Shown: positions 23,395-35,600 of the stretch, in pieces
How the letters are laid out: each line of letters starts with the position of its first letter
Numbering within the stretch: position 1 is the first letter of the stretch
Assembly (NCBI GenBank): GCA_011037195.1
Contig: JAAEAF010007837.1
Span: 1-64,000 of the forward strand
Length of the DNA: 64,000 nucleotides
Direction of reading: 5' to 3'
Source of the DNA: Triatoma infestans
Lineage: Eukaryota > Arthropoda > Insecta > Hemiptera > Reduviidae
Notes under the pieces: model-generated
Told to the model about the DNA's origin: nothing
Seen by the model: only the letters and a program-made list of their open reading frames with translations
Database searches by the model: none
Position numbers and translations under genes: made by a program

Positions 23395-23592
23395 TAAAGT
23401 AATGCCTATTTTTTCAGGCGGGCTAACGTCCAACTACCAAATTAGGTGTCGCGGACGGGGGCGGAAGCACCTACTTTACTATTAACATTCTTTAAACAAA
23501 TATAAAATTTAGCAGTTATATGCTGGACTCGAACTGGGGTCCTCCCACTTACAAGTCCGTGCTCATAACCACTACACCAACACCCGCCCCTT
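23395..23592 (-). repeat. tRNA-derived SINE
   Basis: On the minus strand a tRNA-like head has an A-box-like segment (GTAGTGGTTATGAG, 23562-23575) and a B box (AGTTCGAGTCC, 23524-23534) at tRNA-like spacing, as expected for an internal RNA polymerase III promoter. A tRNA-unrelated body follows and ends in a (TTTAC)-like tail at about 23395-23405. The acceptor arms do not pair, so it is not a functional tRNA. A second copy of its 3' part lies at 19190-19265. SINEs are moved by LINE machinery. Confidence 0.7.
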
Positions 23593-23629
23593 TAATTTTA
23601 CAGTCGACTCTTGCGCTTTTTTTCTTCCT

Positions 23630-23760
23630 AGGAGCCCTCTACAGCTCCTGTTTCGTGATGGACAGTGTTGTCTGTAGCGAGAGAACACTGTCCGGAGGCC
23701 GGCAGTGCACTGAGAAGGCTCCGGGCGCTTAATGGCCGTAGATATTACAGCGCCTTAAAT
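23630..23760 (+). repeat. Structured short repeat with strong hairpins
   Basis: This GC-richer block can fold as AGGAGC...GCTCCT and, next to it, GGACAGTGTT...AACACTGTCC with a 10-bp perfect stem. A diverged inverse copy of its second half lies at 26462-26560 (CTCCGGACAGTGTCC and GTGCACTGCCG). The frame across it is probably chance. It sits beside the SINE, but I cannot tell whether the two form one unit. Confidence 0.55.
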
Positions 23761-23799
23761 TAAAAAAAAAAAAAATAATAATTTTAAATTTATTTTGAC

Positions 23800-24265
23800 A
23801 GTTTTTTCAGTTTTCTGCGGTTTTCCTCATAAAAACACGGACGCACATTAAAGTTAGTATACTAACTATAAATACATTATACACGCTGCTAACTATAAAA
23901 TCACTTCTGTTTGAAACTTTTCCCGAGAAACTTCATTTGAGGGTAGTTTGAGGCATGAGGAGGCTATGCTTTCCTCAAAAGTCTTCGGTAAAGTCTAGAT
24001 TTTCCCATTCATGTAAATTGAAAGCAATTAAGCATCTATAAGAATTGGCCAATTATAACCATACAATTTGCGGTAAGAGGAAGTCTATTGGGTGTTTCAA
24101 AACAATTTCCCTTTGTTTTTTTAATTCATATTTTTTTCTCTTATTGCTGGAGAAAAAATTTAGGTTTTTGTGTCGTGTGTCAGTTTTCGAAAATTAGATT
24201 TCGTCGGATATACAGGTCATGAGGACACCAAAACTCGAAAAAAATTGGTCTGTAGATAATGTATG

Positions 24266-24305
<40 letters not shown>

Positions 24306-24600
24306 GGATGGGTGAATAGTCACGGTTACTCAAAAAAGAAAGATTACAGAATGTTCAAATTGCTTTACTTCATTTAGGATTCTACTAGAGGATTCGATAT
24401 TTAGAATTCTACTAGTGGATTCGACATTAAGGATTCTACTAGTGGATTCGACATTAAGGCTTTGGTCAAAATAGTTTAACCAAAAGTACCAATTCACTAA
24501 AGGATTTTTCAGATTTCCTCCCAAAAAATGCCAACGATTTTCTCTGAACTTGGTCTATAATTTACACAAATTATACGACTTTTATTTTTCCGGAAATAAT
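23800..24600 (+). repeat. Family A repeat with TG microsatellite and 27-bp tandem
   Basis: This + oriented copy has the CGAAAAATTGG-type blocks, a pure (TG)17 run at 24267-24300 in the position where other copies have their TG-rich centre, and AAAGAAAGATTACAG, a decayed CGAAAAATCGCAG block. A 27-bp tandem array (24377-24457) is inserted in it. It is non-coding. Confidence 0.6.
24377..24457. repeat. 27-bp tandem repeat, 3 copies
   Basis: Three tandem units of 27 bp, each starting near GGATTCTACTAG and ending GACATTAA. The second and third differ by one base; the first is more diverged. Because 27 is a multiple of three, the minus-strand frame repeats a 9-residue unit (NVESTSRIL), but the surrounding frame gives no sign of a real gene. 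Confidence 0.85.
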
Positions 24601-26461
24601 AGTGTGTATTTATCTACACACTAATTAGCCTAATTCAAAGTTTTGTAACAATTCCAAGTTTAAAGAAATGGGGTTGACCGGCAGTACCGACGAGTTACCG
24701 AATGGAATGTTCAGATTTGTCAAAAACGACTTCATTTCCTTTATACGAGCCAATAGTCTGAATGAAGAACTAGAACTTTAACTTGTATCACTCTTTCTTT
24801 TGGTATTTATTTGAGGAGACAGTGTGTGGTCAGCAGGCTGTCTGCATATTGGCGGTGGCCACCACAGTTTAGTAAAAACGCAACTTAAAAAAAAAATCTT
24901 CAGTTGTAATTACATGAATTGCGGTAATAAAAATGTGCTGGGTGTTTCATGCCAGGTAACTATCCTTTGGCTCAAACACATCAATATTATTTAATAGTTT
25001 TGAACTGTTCACGTAGATTATGTGCGGCAGTACCATATGTAAATATTGCAGAGTTAATTTAATGTACAAATCAAAGATAATGAACCTACAGTACTATGTT
25101 AATATTTGACTGGTCATGTTACTTGCGGCCCCCTCAACTATACAGCCATCAGTCAAACATTGTCAATTCAAATAAAAAAACAACCAAATTAGTATATAAA
25201 CAGACATGGGTCAAATAACGCTTTTTTCCTTCTCCTTAGTGCTTCAAACAGTTTTACCAGCCAAATTAATTTTTGAAAGTATCTTAGCTCTGACGTGCAA
25301 CCGTAAAACTCCCTGAAGTGCTAATTCGGTGCAATTTACTAACATTGACTAAACGTTTAGTAAAGATTCCAAGTTTCAAGAAAATTTGTCAGTTAGAATG
25401 ATTTAAATAATTGCGATAAAAGAAGTGGTATGAATTTTCCCCTACAGATTATATTGGCTAATTTATGTAGACAATGTTATGTACAACTGTAAAACTCATA
25501 TTTCCCTTTTCGGCCACGGAACTAGCAAAATTCATTATTGGTGTTAAACAATAGGACGAAATAAATAAATAAAAACAAAGGTGTACTGTATAAGGTAGCC
25601 ATTCCTGTAAGGACCCATTTAAGGCTTCTCTCGACGTTCGGTCGCCATTGAAACACACAATTCAGTCTCTTTTATTGTATTTCTCTTTTTAACATCAAGC
25701 AATAGTTTAGAAATAATGGAATTTAATTTTTTTCTTCATTTTTTAATGAAAAATATTCTCTGTTTCAGAAAAGTCACAACAAACTGTTGGACACAGTTTC
25801 TGTATTCGTTTATCATCGCCTTGTCACAACACAAGTTCTAGAGTCCATGTCTTTCTTTATGAGGCAAGTAGGCTCACACTGTTTCCTGTACTACGCCGAG
25901 GCGATCACCAGCCAGCTCAGTTGGCTCGTTCTCAGAAAAAGAAACTGAAACTCTAGAATCCTCTTGTTTTACTATATTTTCAATACAGACTCACATGTGT
26001 GAATGTTTCGGTAAGAAGCAATCTGTTCTCTCCCTGACAGTGAATTTTTACTTTTATCATCTCCATCGGGAAGCCCCTAATCCTGTTCCGGTTTTCTAGT
26101 AAGCCAGTGGTTTAATACCCAAACAAGTAGATTTACAGATATTGCCGCAAGAAATTTAATCTTGAGATACAGCTGCAGGCCATCTCTTTTGCCAAGCTAG
26201 CAGCCCTCTGTTTCCTTGAATGCTTCTTAGGTCTCGACTAATAATCCTGCCTTTGGGAAATCTACTTCTTTTTTCTTGTCAACGAAGTTTTAAATTTAAG
26301 TCTGAATAAGATTATATGCGAATCCCATTAATTTTTCATTTTTTAGGCGTTTAAAGCGAACCAAATCAAAGAACAAACATAATGATCTATGGTTTGCGCT
26401 CGTGCGATCAAAATCTGAACTCGAATATGTAAAAATCCTACTCTTTTTTTTTCCTTAATTT
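24601..26461. other. Non-coding stretch
   Basis: Family A fragments are present at about 25300-25420. No gene is recognisable; the frame at 25458-25658 is short and has no domain. The rest is AT-rich. Confidence 0.45.
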
Positions 26462-26560
26462 AAGGTGCGTCAACATCTGTGGTTATTGGAGCCTGGAACC
26501 TTCTTAGTGCACTGCCGACCTCCGGACAGTGTCCTACTTCTCTCACTTATCAAATAAACA
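26462..26560 (-). repeat. Copy of the 23630-23760 structured repeat
   Basis: Inverse copy of the second half of the repeat at 23630-23760, sharing GACACTGTCCGGAGG, GGCAGTGCACT and the following AGAAGG-TCC block. It is diverged and lacks the first hairpin. Confidence 0.6.
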
Positions 26561-28609
26561 ACTATATTTATTTCTTTTTATTTATTTACCATTCACAATC
26601 TACAAACAAGATGTAATAGATAGCATGATCTACAGTCTTCTGGGCTAGACTAGCTGGAGGAGAGCCGGCTTAGTCAACGTGAATAGTCGAATAGTTGCAG
26701 AGGCGAAATTTTGAATTACAGAAAATTAGGAATTCATAGAATTTTTGCTAGTTAAATTTTGCTTCTTTTGTTACATAATGAATTTTAAGATCGTCGTGGA
26801 GGGTAGAGTAAGAGACAAAAAATTAAACTTTTGTACTCTGGTGAAGAACTGAAACGAGTGAATTTTCAGTAAATTTGAGCGCTTGGTTGACCGGTTACAG
26901 TTAAGACGGTAAGTCCATAGCGATATGTTATGTTTTAGCTGTTTAACTAAGAAGTTACTATATAGTCGAATCCAATGCGATCTAAGGGTGGGGTTCTTTG
27001 GGGAGTAACGTATGTACAGGAATGTGGCAAACTTGCACTAGCTCTGCAGACCATGGTGAGGGCTGGGGGTCAGTGAGAAAGGTGCTGGCAGGACCCCTGA
27101 AGAAGCGGCAACTCTTTTATATCAGTCTAATGTAGCTTCATCGCCTGGCTAGCTCGCGCTGTAGCAGTGTTTAATTCATGCCGTTTTACTCTCGTATGTG
27201 GTGTCCATTTTGTCGATATCCAAAATAGCGAACGATGTTTGCAAGAGAAACACGATTGAATTAAATCTTAAAGGAGGAGATTTATATTTAAAAATAAATT
27301 TCACTATATAGAATAGCAACTAATTATAAAATATTAAATATTAAACATAATATTGCATAGAATGTTTAAAACCTATACATTTTAAATATGTGTCTTAATT
27401 AGTTTTGCTAATTACACCATAAATGATTTTATATGTATTAAAAGTCCAAGTACTTAATTGAATTAGTTATTATTATAAAATACATCTGTTTTTAATTAAA
27501 ATCTGATTTACTGAGGGACGCGGCTGTTCCATTCACTACTTACTAATATGTTGGTCACAGATTTTAAAATATTCCTGAAATACACGACATGGTGGGGATG
27601 GGGTTAGTGGGTAATGCTTACTGATTTCATTGAATAACCGGCTAAAAACAAATATTTATAAAACCTAATAGAGCCGCAGTTGGCATACTCAGTGTTTATA
27701 GCCGAGCTGACACAATACACACACACGTACACACCCTTTCACTTCTCTCTCTTGGAGACAATTGCTCAATAAATTTTCAATGTTCATTAGCTTTTCTAAA
27801 TCATAAATCTTTTCGACACCATTTAATTTAATTTATTTAATAAAGTTTGAGAAGTGTTTTTTTTTTATTTTATGGAAGCCATTTGAATTGCAATAATAAG
27901 TTAAGAAATAAACATAAAAAAAGGTTGAGCAGTTGTTATTTGTAAATTATTAATTTTTAAGACAACTATTAGGATCGTTTGAAACTTAAATAAGAGTTAT
28001 CACCGGAAATACGTTTTTGAATACCATTTTTCTTTTAACAAATGATGTGTATGTACTTGTGCATAGGGATGTGTGTATGTGTGTTAGTCGATATCTCTGT
28101 ATGTGTGTAATCAAAATATTTCATGAACGAAAAAATCAAACATGATGTTAGCTAAGATACCACCGTCCCATTTGTCGGGAAGGTTACGATCAAAAATACC
28201 GCAAAGTGAAAATGGTTACTGAATGGAACAAACTAAATTTACACTTAAATGTCTATCATTTTTACAGAAACATTTTGTCCAGGAAAATTTATTTTGGAAA
28301 CTTGTGGAGAAACTGAGACTGATGTTGATAGAGTGTGCAGGAGAGCTGGGACTTGTTACGGCACACATCAACTACTTCTGCAGCTCTCATGTGTTCTGTG
28401 AGAAAAGATGTGTAATTTATTTTGTGTGAGTCTGGAATACAGCCGTCAGGACGCCAAGACTCCTGATGAAGACTCTAGTCCACTCGCCCCTAGGGGATTC
28501 AATGTCATTTGATTTCAGGTGTTGTTGGAATGTGATCTGCCCTGATTGTTCTTTCCCAACGTAATCACATTCAACGAGTTTCCATACGGTGTTGTGCATG
28601 CAGTTAGAG
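26561..28609. other. Non-coding stretch
   Basis: Mostly AT-rich. The part at about 26990-27240 has a higher GC content and no resemblance to the window's repeats. Family A fragments occur at 27990-28360. CTGATGA at 28464 is followed by a small hairpin but not by GAAA. No gene is supported. Confidence 0.45.
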
Positions 28610-28980
28610 TCAAAGTTTAAAGAAAGACGCTGGAGCCATGTTTAAAAAAATAGCAAAAACTGAAAAATTCATTCAGCAAAGTTGCAGTTCCGGTTATCGA
28701 ATATTGATCAAAACTTTAGTGTCGCAAGAGAATTTGGCACCTAAACGGAATATCAACTTTTAGATTCCGGCAATTTTTGTTTTTGAGAAATTTGGATCAA
28801 AGACACAAACAAGCGACGGACAGACGGGCAGGCACACTGAAGCTGTTTCTCAGGAGTTCTCGAAACATGTATTTCCGGTGAACGTTCACTTTCGAAAACT
28901 AGACATGATCCCAATTCTACTTCTTATAGCAGTATGTAAAAGTAAAAATGATTGCAATAAGATTTATTAATCGAAAAATC
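28610..28980 (-). repeat. Family A repeat copy
   Basis: Reverse-oriented copy with AGTTTAAAGAAAGACGCTGG, AGTTGCAGTTCCGGTTATCG, TAGATTCCGGCAATTTTTG, ACATGTATTTCCGGTGAAC and the outer CTTCTTATAGCAG hairpin remnant, in the expected order. It is non-coding. Confidence 0.7.
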
Positions 28981-31071
28981 AATATTATAAAAAAAGTAAA
29001 TTAACTCCCAACCATGACAACTGGTTAATGGATTATCGGGAGCTTAATTATAATTAATATTTCAATGTTTGCTGAAATTATAATTCTGCATCATCTTTAG
29101 CTCATATTATTAACTGAGAGTGTTTAGCCAAAGGCAATATGATTATATTTAAGAAAATTATACCTGCCCATGTAATTAATTATTTAACTGATCCAATAAA
29201 ACAACACCAAACAGCTGTTTTGGTGTTGTTGCTTGGAGCAGCAATATTAATTAAAAAATATGTTTGGCAAAATGAAAAACTGTTGATTTCAAAAGGAAAC
29301 TTCGCGCTGATGTTTGTGTTTACTAGTCGATTAGACAAATATAGATAACAAGTTTATCGATAACTGGCTGGCTAGCCCTTGATCGCTGTGACGTCAATAA
29401 CACAAACCTCCGTAAACTGATATCCAAAACATTAGACCGAACAATAACGATTATTTCCTAAAAAGCACAAGTCAGACAAAATTGTGGAAGGCCCTTCAAT
29501 GTTCGGCCAATCATAGTTAAAGTTCGGTCTACTGTAAAAAGTGTCCACACACAACCGCAAAACAATTTTATTTTCTACAAATGTTACTCTATTCATTTTC
29601 TCGCCAACGTCAATGTTGACGAAGTTGTTTCGAATATAATAACGGCATTACCACTTCAAGATTTATTGTTCCCTCTGAGAAAAAAAATATTTACCTTGAA
29701 AACAAAGCTTTAGCTTAAGTTCTTCCAGATTTTCTTAGCTTAAATTGTTAAGCGCGGTTACAAAGGCCGAGGAGAGATCCTTCTGAAAGCTGAAATGAAG
29801 ATTCACCAATGAAGATCCCCAGGAAACAACTGTTAGCAATGGTCTCGAACAAATCAGAAAATGCAAGCTTGCTGTATGCAGCTCAGAACTTGAACGAGCA
29901 GAGAAAGTTATGATGATTACAAAGTAGAAGAATCCTGCTTGAACTTGGAGGACCACTGCTTAGAACGGTCAGACTAAAATAATCAGAAGACTCGGTTCTA
30001 GGTTGCTGGGCCACTGAATTGATTATTAACCGAGATTAAACTCCCTGCTTTTGCTAATGTTAAGTTCTGAAAACAGCTGGTGCAGCTACTTGGCCGGGTT
30101 CCAGTAATCCCGGATAATGGTGACAAACTGCATTTTGTAAGCCTTATCGACGTTTTATAGACTTCAAAGTTGCTTCTATTTACTTATCATTAACAGTAAA
30201 CTAAATTTGACCAGCTGGAGCAATAAAATTATGATAAGCATTCGAAACCATTTGAAATACCAGATCTCAAGCAGCTGCTTGCTCCGCAGACATTTCGTAG
30301 CCAATTTCCGTTTTGATAATAGGCAAGATTATTGACAAAGCCAATAGACATCCCAAAACTATAGGTCCATAGGCTACGTTCGCACATGTACACAAATTTT
30401 TACATCAGAATGATTGCCTATACTGATGATACCGAGCGGTTAAAAAAGTATATAAGGTCTCTTATCTGTTGAGCTGCCGAAAGAAGAAAGCGATATACTC
30501 ATTGCTGGTTAAGTTAAATACCCAAAATATGGACTACATTTCTAGTACAAGCTCAAGAAAATGGGAACTGTATAAAACTTAGAACTTTTATGACACAGGG
30601 CCACATTGTCTTAGTCAATACACGGTATTCAAATCTGGAACATAATCTTTTTATCTGTTTAGTGCTAAATCATTTGCGGAAAAAAAATTAGTACAGGTCG
30701 AATGAAATATTGACCATTTAAGAGAAATTTTTCTTATTAAGTACTTTAGCCAAACAACATATAAGCCACTGTCAAGTCACAATTATAAGTGGTAAGCTGA
30801 AAAGGTTCTACTTAGCTGGCAATGAGCGATTGTTAAATAGCGTGGAGGAACCTGGTTGTATTCAATATACTCTGCCATTCCTATGCCATCAATCACTGAG
30901 AACAGGTGTTAATCTAAATGTCCTTTCTCACTAATTAATCAAGATCAATAAGGCTCGGCGGGCCTGCTGGATCCCTTCCTCTGACCTTATAGTCTGACTG
31001 CAGCAATAATAACAATGTGACCACATTGTATGGCCGCATTGTAGCGCCGTTTGACACACACTTTGGGCAAA
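28981..31071. other. Stretch with no recognised gene
   Basis: This longer segment contains little family A. A frame at 29139-29348 is listed separately. From about 29440 to 31060 I suspected LINE-like coding debris because some short frames read plausibly, but I found no catalytic motif and make no call. Confidence 0.4.
29139..29348 (+). CDS. Unrecognised 69-codon frame with a hydrophobic segment
   Basis: The frame begins with ATG and contains one clear hydrophobic stretch (VLVLLLGAAILI) followed by lysines and a tryptophan, so a membrane anchor is conceivable. I recognise no family. A near-perfect inverted repeat (about 29199-29230, centred on CAGCTG) lies inside it, which may instead mean that the frame is incidental. 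It could be a first exon or chance. Confidence is low. Confidence 0.12.
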   Translation: MIIFKKIIPAHVINYLTDPIKQHQTAVLVLLLGAAILIKKYVWQNEKLLISKGNFALMFVFTSRLDKYR

Positions 31072-31254
31072 ACTTATATTGGTAGCTTAAAGCTAAGGCT
31101 AACACAAAACTTATATTGATAGCTTAAAGCTAAGTCTAACACACAACTTATATCGGTAGCTTAAAGCTAAGTCTATCACAAAACTTATATCGATAGCTTA
31201 AAGCTAAGGCTAACACAAAACTTATATATAGCTTAAAGCTAAGGCTAACACAAA
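31072..31254. repeat. 37-bp tandem repeat, 5 copies
   Basis: Five tandem units of about 37 bp share TAGCTTAAAGCTAAG, itself containing the palindrome AGCTTAAAGCT. The copies differ at a few positions (GGCTAACAC, GTCTAACAC, GTCTATCAC), and the last is 2 bp shorter. It is non-coding. Confidence 0.88.
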
Positions 31255-31559
31255 ACTTCTAAATCTCACAAAATAAATTTTTCGGAAAAATATTGCAAAT
31301 AAACGATGACAGGAAACTGTTTGGAGCGGTCGCCCTGGAAAATTAAAAAATACTCACCACTTCCGGTTATCCGATTTTCTTCAAACTTGGAACTCTAGCA
31401 ATGAATTTATTATAGACGGTAGATGGTACGTGGTTGTGAGAGGAAGCACTGCCACTTCACCAACTCTCCAAGAATCAGTTTTCTTAGAAATATGTTTCCA
31501 GCAAAAGTGGATGTACATACATTACTTCTCCAAATGCTGTTAGAGGACGTCTTGTAACC
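31255..31559. other. Family A fragments between arrays
   Basis: Diverged family A sequence with CACTTCCGGTTATCCGATTT and related blocks. No gene. Confidence 0.5.
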
Positions 31560-31920
31560 GTGTCAAATTTTCGATTTCGCGTTGCCACCGGAAATACACG
31601 TTTTGCGGCCCCAGAGTGCAAAAATGTGATTTTTTAAAAATGGTAAGTGACTATGTGTGTATGTGTGAATACACAGCTCAAAAATAAATACGCAGAATAC
31701 GATAAATCGCAGAAATTTCAAAACTGGCATTCGTGTGGGTATCACCATGGGATTCGGCAGCAACTTAACTGGCAGAATTACATTTACTGGTTGGATTTTT
31801 CAGTTTTTTTTTGCTTTTTTCTCGAAATGGCTCCAACAATTTTCTTTAAACACATCAATACACATTTTCTCTAGCACATTAATACAAAAAGAAAGAATAG
31901 AGTCAGTTCAAAATTGATTA
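31560..31920 (+). repeat. Family A repeat copy
   Basis: A + oriented copy in order: TCAAATTTTCGATTTCG, CACCGGAAATACACG, TG-rich centre at about 31650-31670, ATAAATCGCAGAAATTTC, and TCGAAATGGCTCCAACAA followed by TTTTCTTTAAAC. It is non-coding; the frames that cross it are chance. Confidence 0.7.
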
Positions 31921-32514
31921 CTCTAGATTTACAGGATTTGAATATCGTAATTATATCATTATATATATCTTTGAATTCACAAGAATGATGAATAAAGCCC
32001 GAGGATATCTAAAGAACGTGGCACATTGTTACTTAGATGATCTTTTAATGCCATAAGAGTTGGGAAGATATGCTCATGGGGTTGAAAAGCGTAATTGATC
32101 CAACAATTACAAGAGGAACGGTTTAAATTAAAAAATTAAAAAATGACACGGCACATTTTAAGTAACCATAAGGTATTCTAGACAATGGAATATTTATGAT
32201 ATCATAATATTACATAGGTAATATTATCATATCCCATGGGTAATAGAGATAAGAAGTGTAACAATCACATGATGCAAGGGAATCAAACATTTAGCGAAAA
32301 TCCCAACTTCTACGCAAAGTTTTCAATTTTAGAACTTCCACTGGTATTAGGAAATCGGGTGAGTGCTTCACAACAGATTTTTATTTTCTCTTACTGCTGT
32401 GAGAGCAACTATTGCGATCGGGTCAAATTTTTGAAATTTTTTGCTCGGTTATGTGTGTTGTGAAAAAAATGTCCCAAAAACGAAAAATAGCAGCAATTTC
32501 AAACTTGGTATTTG
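31921..32514. other. Non-coding stretch with family A start
   Basis: The part at 32360-32510 repeats the outer region of family A: GAGTGCTTCACAACAGA, TTTTCTCTTACTGCTGTGAG, AACTATTGCGATCGG, then AAACGAAAAATAGCAG with the TG centre shortened. No gene. Confidence 0.5.
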
Positions 32515-32618
32515 GTTAGTCTTTACCAAACTGCAGGTAAGTTAGTCTTTACCAAACTGCAGACAAGTTAGTCTTTACCAAACTGCAGGCAAGTTAGTCT
32601 TTACCAAACAGCACGCAA
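32515..32618. repeat. 26-bp tandem repeat, 4 copies
   Basis: Four tandem 26-bp units, each starting GTTAGTCTTTACCAAAC and ending GCAG(G/A)(T/C)AA-like; the fourth is the most diverged. It sits directly at the end of a family A fragment, where other copies continue with AAACTTGGTATTC. It is non-coding. Confidence 0.88.
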
Positions 32619-35600
32619 GTTCTGAGTGGCCGCTTTCATATAGCTTCAGATTTTGCAAATCTTTCTGCTGCTTTCTTATCCTCATGTTGTTATGGTCTCT
32701 CGGTTTTCTTCTCTTTTCCTAGAATGACGGGTAGCTTATCCCGCATAAGAGTTTTCAACCCACAAAAGAAGTTGCTGCACCTTTCCTTACCAGAATGTCG
32801 CCCATTCCTTACCCCATGCCAGTATATTCTGGAATCCAAAAAAAGGTAAAACAGGCAACTGAATTTATCAATTTGGCCAGTTATTCCAAAACAATTTTCG
32901 AAATGGAAAACATGAGTTCATTGGTTTATTGGTAACCTGACTATCGGATAGAATCGCAATCTCAGCTGATTTTGTTTCTTTAAAAACTAAACTGGACACA
33001 TCTTTCAGCAGCGTGAATTTTTGTTCAGAACATGTAGGGAAACTTGTCAATTGACCTGTCAGTACACTCCTCTCAGGGTTTCTCGAAACCTTCTTGTAGC
33101 ATCTAATGGCCCTGCTATTACGCAGGACTTATTATTTAATTAAATTACTTATTATGTAAAAATACTCTATGTAAGTATTTTTACACAAGTGAAAAAAGAT
33201 GTCATGTTGACATGAAATAAGAGAACCATAAAAGTGAACTTTTTTAAAAAAATGTAAAAATTGGAAAAGTGAATACTTGTTCACCTATCTCTTACTGAGC
33301 AACAATAATTGATAAATACAATCAAGCGTTGCCAAGTTCATTAAGTTTTAGAAAAAACTTCTAATCTCCTTGCTAAATATGGAGTAGTAATGCTAAATTT
33401 TACATGGCATAATGAATACAATGTATATTATAACTATATAAATTACCTGTTTTCTGTTAGGTAGTTCGTGCAAAGATGTGTGCCGATAAGAAACTTGTGC
33501 ACTCACCTGTAACAGTCGTAACAATATTACTTGATAAATAAAAACAAAAAAGTGTTATTAACATAATAAAAAATATTAAGCAAATAAAGTAAAGTGGAGT
33601 GTATGCTGAAAATATTTTCTTAACTCGCTTCCTGTACCAGTTATAAAATAAATGAGAAATATGAAGCACCCTCCATTTTCCACTGCCTGCTTGATTGTAA
33701 ATGAAAACTTGATTAACTTTCTCAGAAAACAAAGACAATGATAGTATAGGATAGAGCAAGCAGGGAAGGTTATATTATTGTTCACTAACAATAACATCTC
33801 TGAATGTCAATTCATCGGATTGGGCGCCGGGCGCTTTCATCATTATAAGCTTCGGATATAAACTATAATATAGTTATTTATAATTTACTTGACTCAAAGA
33901 CTAAAAATTGTAATAGTGGAATTCTTATTTTCTCTTACTTGAAGGAGAAAACATTTCAATGGGGTTAAATTTTCGAAATTGATTTTTCTATGAAAATACT
34001 TATTTTGAGGTCCCTCGAGAAAGATAAAAGTTTTTACGAATGCCTGAGTGAACGAAATATCTTTTAAAAAATAAATCACTGGAGAATCAAACTTGACATT
34101 TCATTTAATAACCACTTTCGAAGATTTTGGTCAATTCTATCGACCGGAAATTAAACTGCACAGAAGGGTGTCTGAGTTTTTGGAAATTTTATCGCAGAAG
34201 GCTCCAACGATATTATATTTATGCTAGAACTAATTTTCTAGTAAAAATATCAAGTTTGAAAATGTTTGTCAATCATAATTGTATGATAGTTGTATGATAA
34301 GAGAAAGTGGTGTGATTGTTTCACGCGGATTAGCAATCCCACACTTAGAGAACGGCACACTTACCCAAACCTGCAAAGCTTTCTCATCAATGCTCAATTA
34401 TATTTTACCACTTTAATAAAATAACAAGAGGTTTCTTTTTCTCCCTCCCATATTATTGATAAAAAAAATAAATATAAATGCAAATTAATTTATAAATTAC
34501 TTCTTTTTTTAATACAATTTTTTTTACTACAACATAATATGGAGTGGGGAAAATAAGAAAAGAGTCATTAAAATAAATTAGTCTTTTGATTATAAATAGT
34601 AGTGGTAGTGATTAACAAGAACAGTGAAGAAGTGAACATGTGAAATAACAGGAGCCAATCAATTTGTAGGAGTGCCGCGCTTACCACGCCCCGACCAATC
34701 AAAATGAGAAAATGAATGTTTTTAGTGACATCAACAAATAGAAGAATTTGCTAGTGACTAATGTAAGTTTGGTAAACTGTGCCGTTATATCTCATTTTCT
34801 AAAATTATAGACAATAAAAATGTAAACTCCAATTTTATTAAGCATAAGTTGCAAATAAAACAAAACTTTCTAAGTATAGTGAATGCTTCTCCCTAAATTT
34901 TTATTTCGTGAGTATTGTTACAAACATACTACCAGATCTGCTTTACAATTTACTTGTCCCTTTAATATGTACCTCCTTATAACACTTCTCTCCTCTGATT
35001 GGCTTAGAGCTTTAGTAGCAGGATTTATTGTTTTCTACACCACTACTAATATACATCTGTCGGCATGACCTGTTACCTGAGACGTGTATGAGGCATCTAG
35101 ATTTCATTTAAGACACAGATTAATGGAAAACTGTTCTGTCAAACCAAATGTCCAAGTGCTCTTTTCAGGTAAACCTAACGTCTCATGAAACCCGGAATTC
35201 AAACTAAATCAATTTCTGCAGAAGAATGTATTAAATGAAAGTGATTAGTTGATATATATGCAGTTAGAAGTCCAAGTTTAAAGAAAATGGTTGTCCAGAA
35301 TGCCGACGAACTCACTAACTTATTCTGTTCAACAGCACTCTCGGCTAACCGATTTGTTTCAAAATTGGGAAACCCAGCAGTGCAATTACTGTAACTTAAT
35401 ATGACGATGACAGAACCGCACATTTCTGTGGAGCGGCATTTTGAAGGAAGCTTTAACAACTCTTAAAAAATCCTTCTTCCAACAGCACTAACATCTTTTT
35501 AGGAGATCTTTACTTATTTGGAAATAAAGATAAGAAAATGAGAGATAGGAAAGCTTTCCGGAAAACTTGTATGACGTTTCTATGACTAAGTTCAATACTA

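Noticed and set aside
23523..23590. Functional tRNA gene
   Set aside because: A and B boxes are present, but the acceptor arms do not pair and the anticodon stem is weak; a SINE body follows.
28464..28490. Another hammerhead-like core (CTGATGA followed by a GACT/AGTC hairpin)
   Set aside because: No GAAA after the hairpin and no second copy in the window.
29440..31060. Possible LINE reverse transcriptase remnant
   Set aside because: Some short frames read plausibly, but no catalytic block (YADD, QGS, LGxxLD) was found in any frame.
31072..31254. CRISPR-like spaced repeats
   Set aside because: The 37-bp units are directly tandem with no spacers, and the window is clearly eukaryotic.
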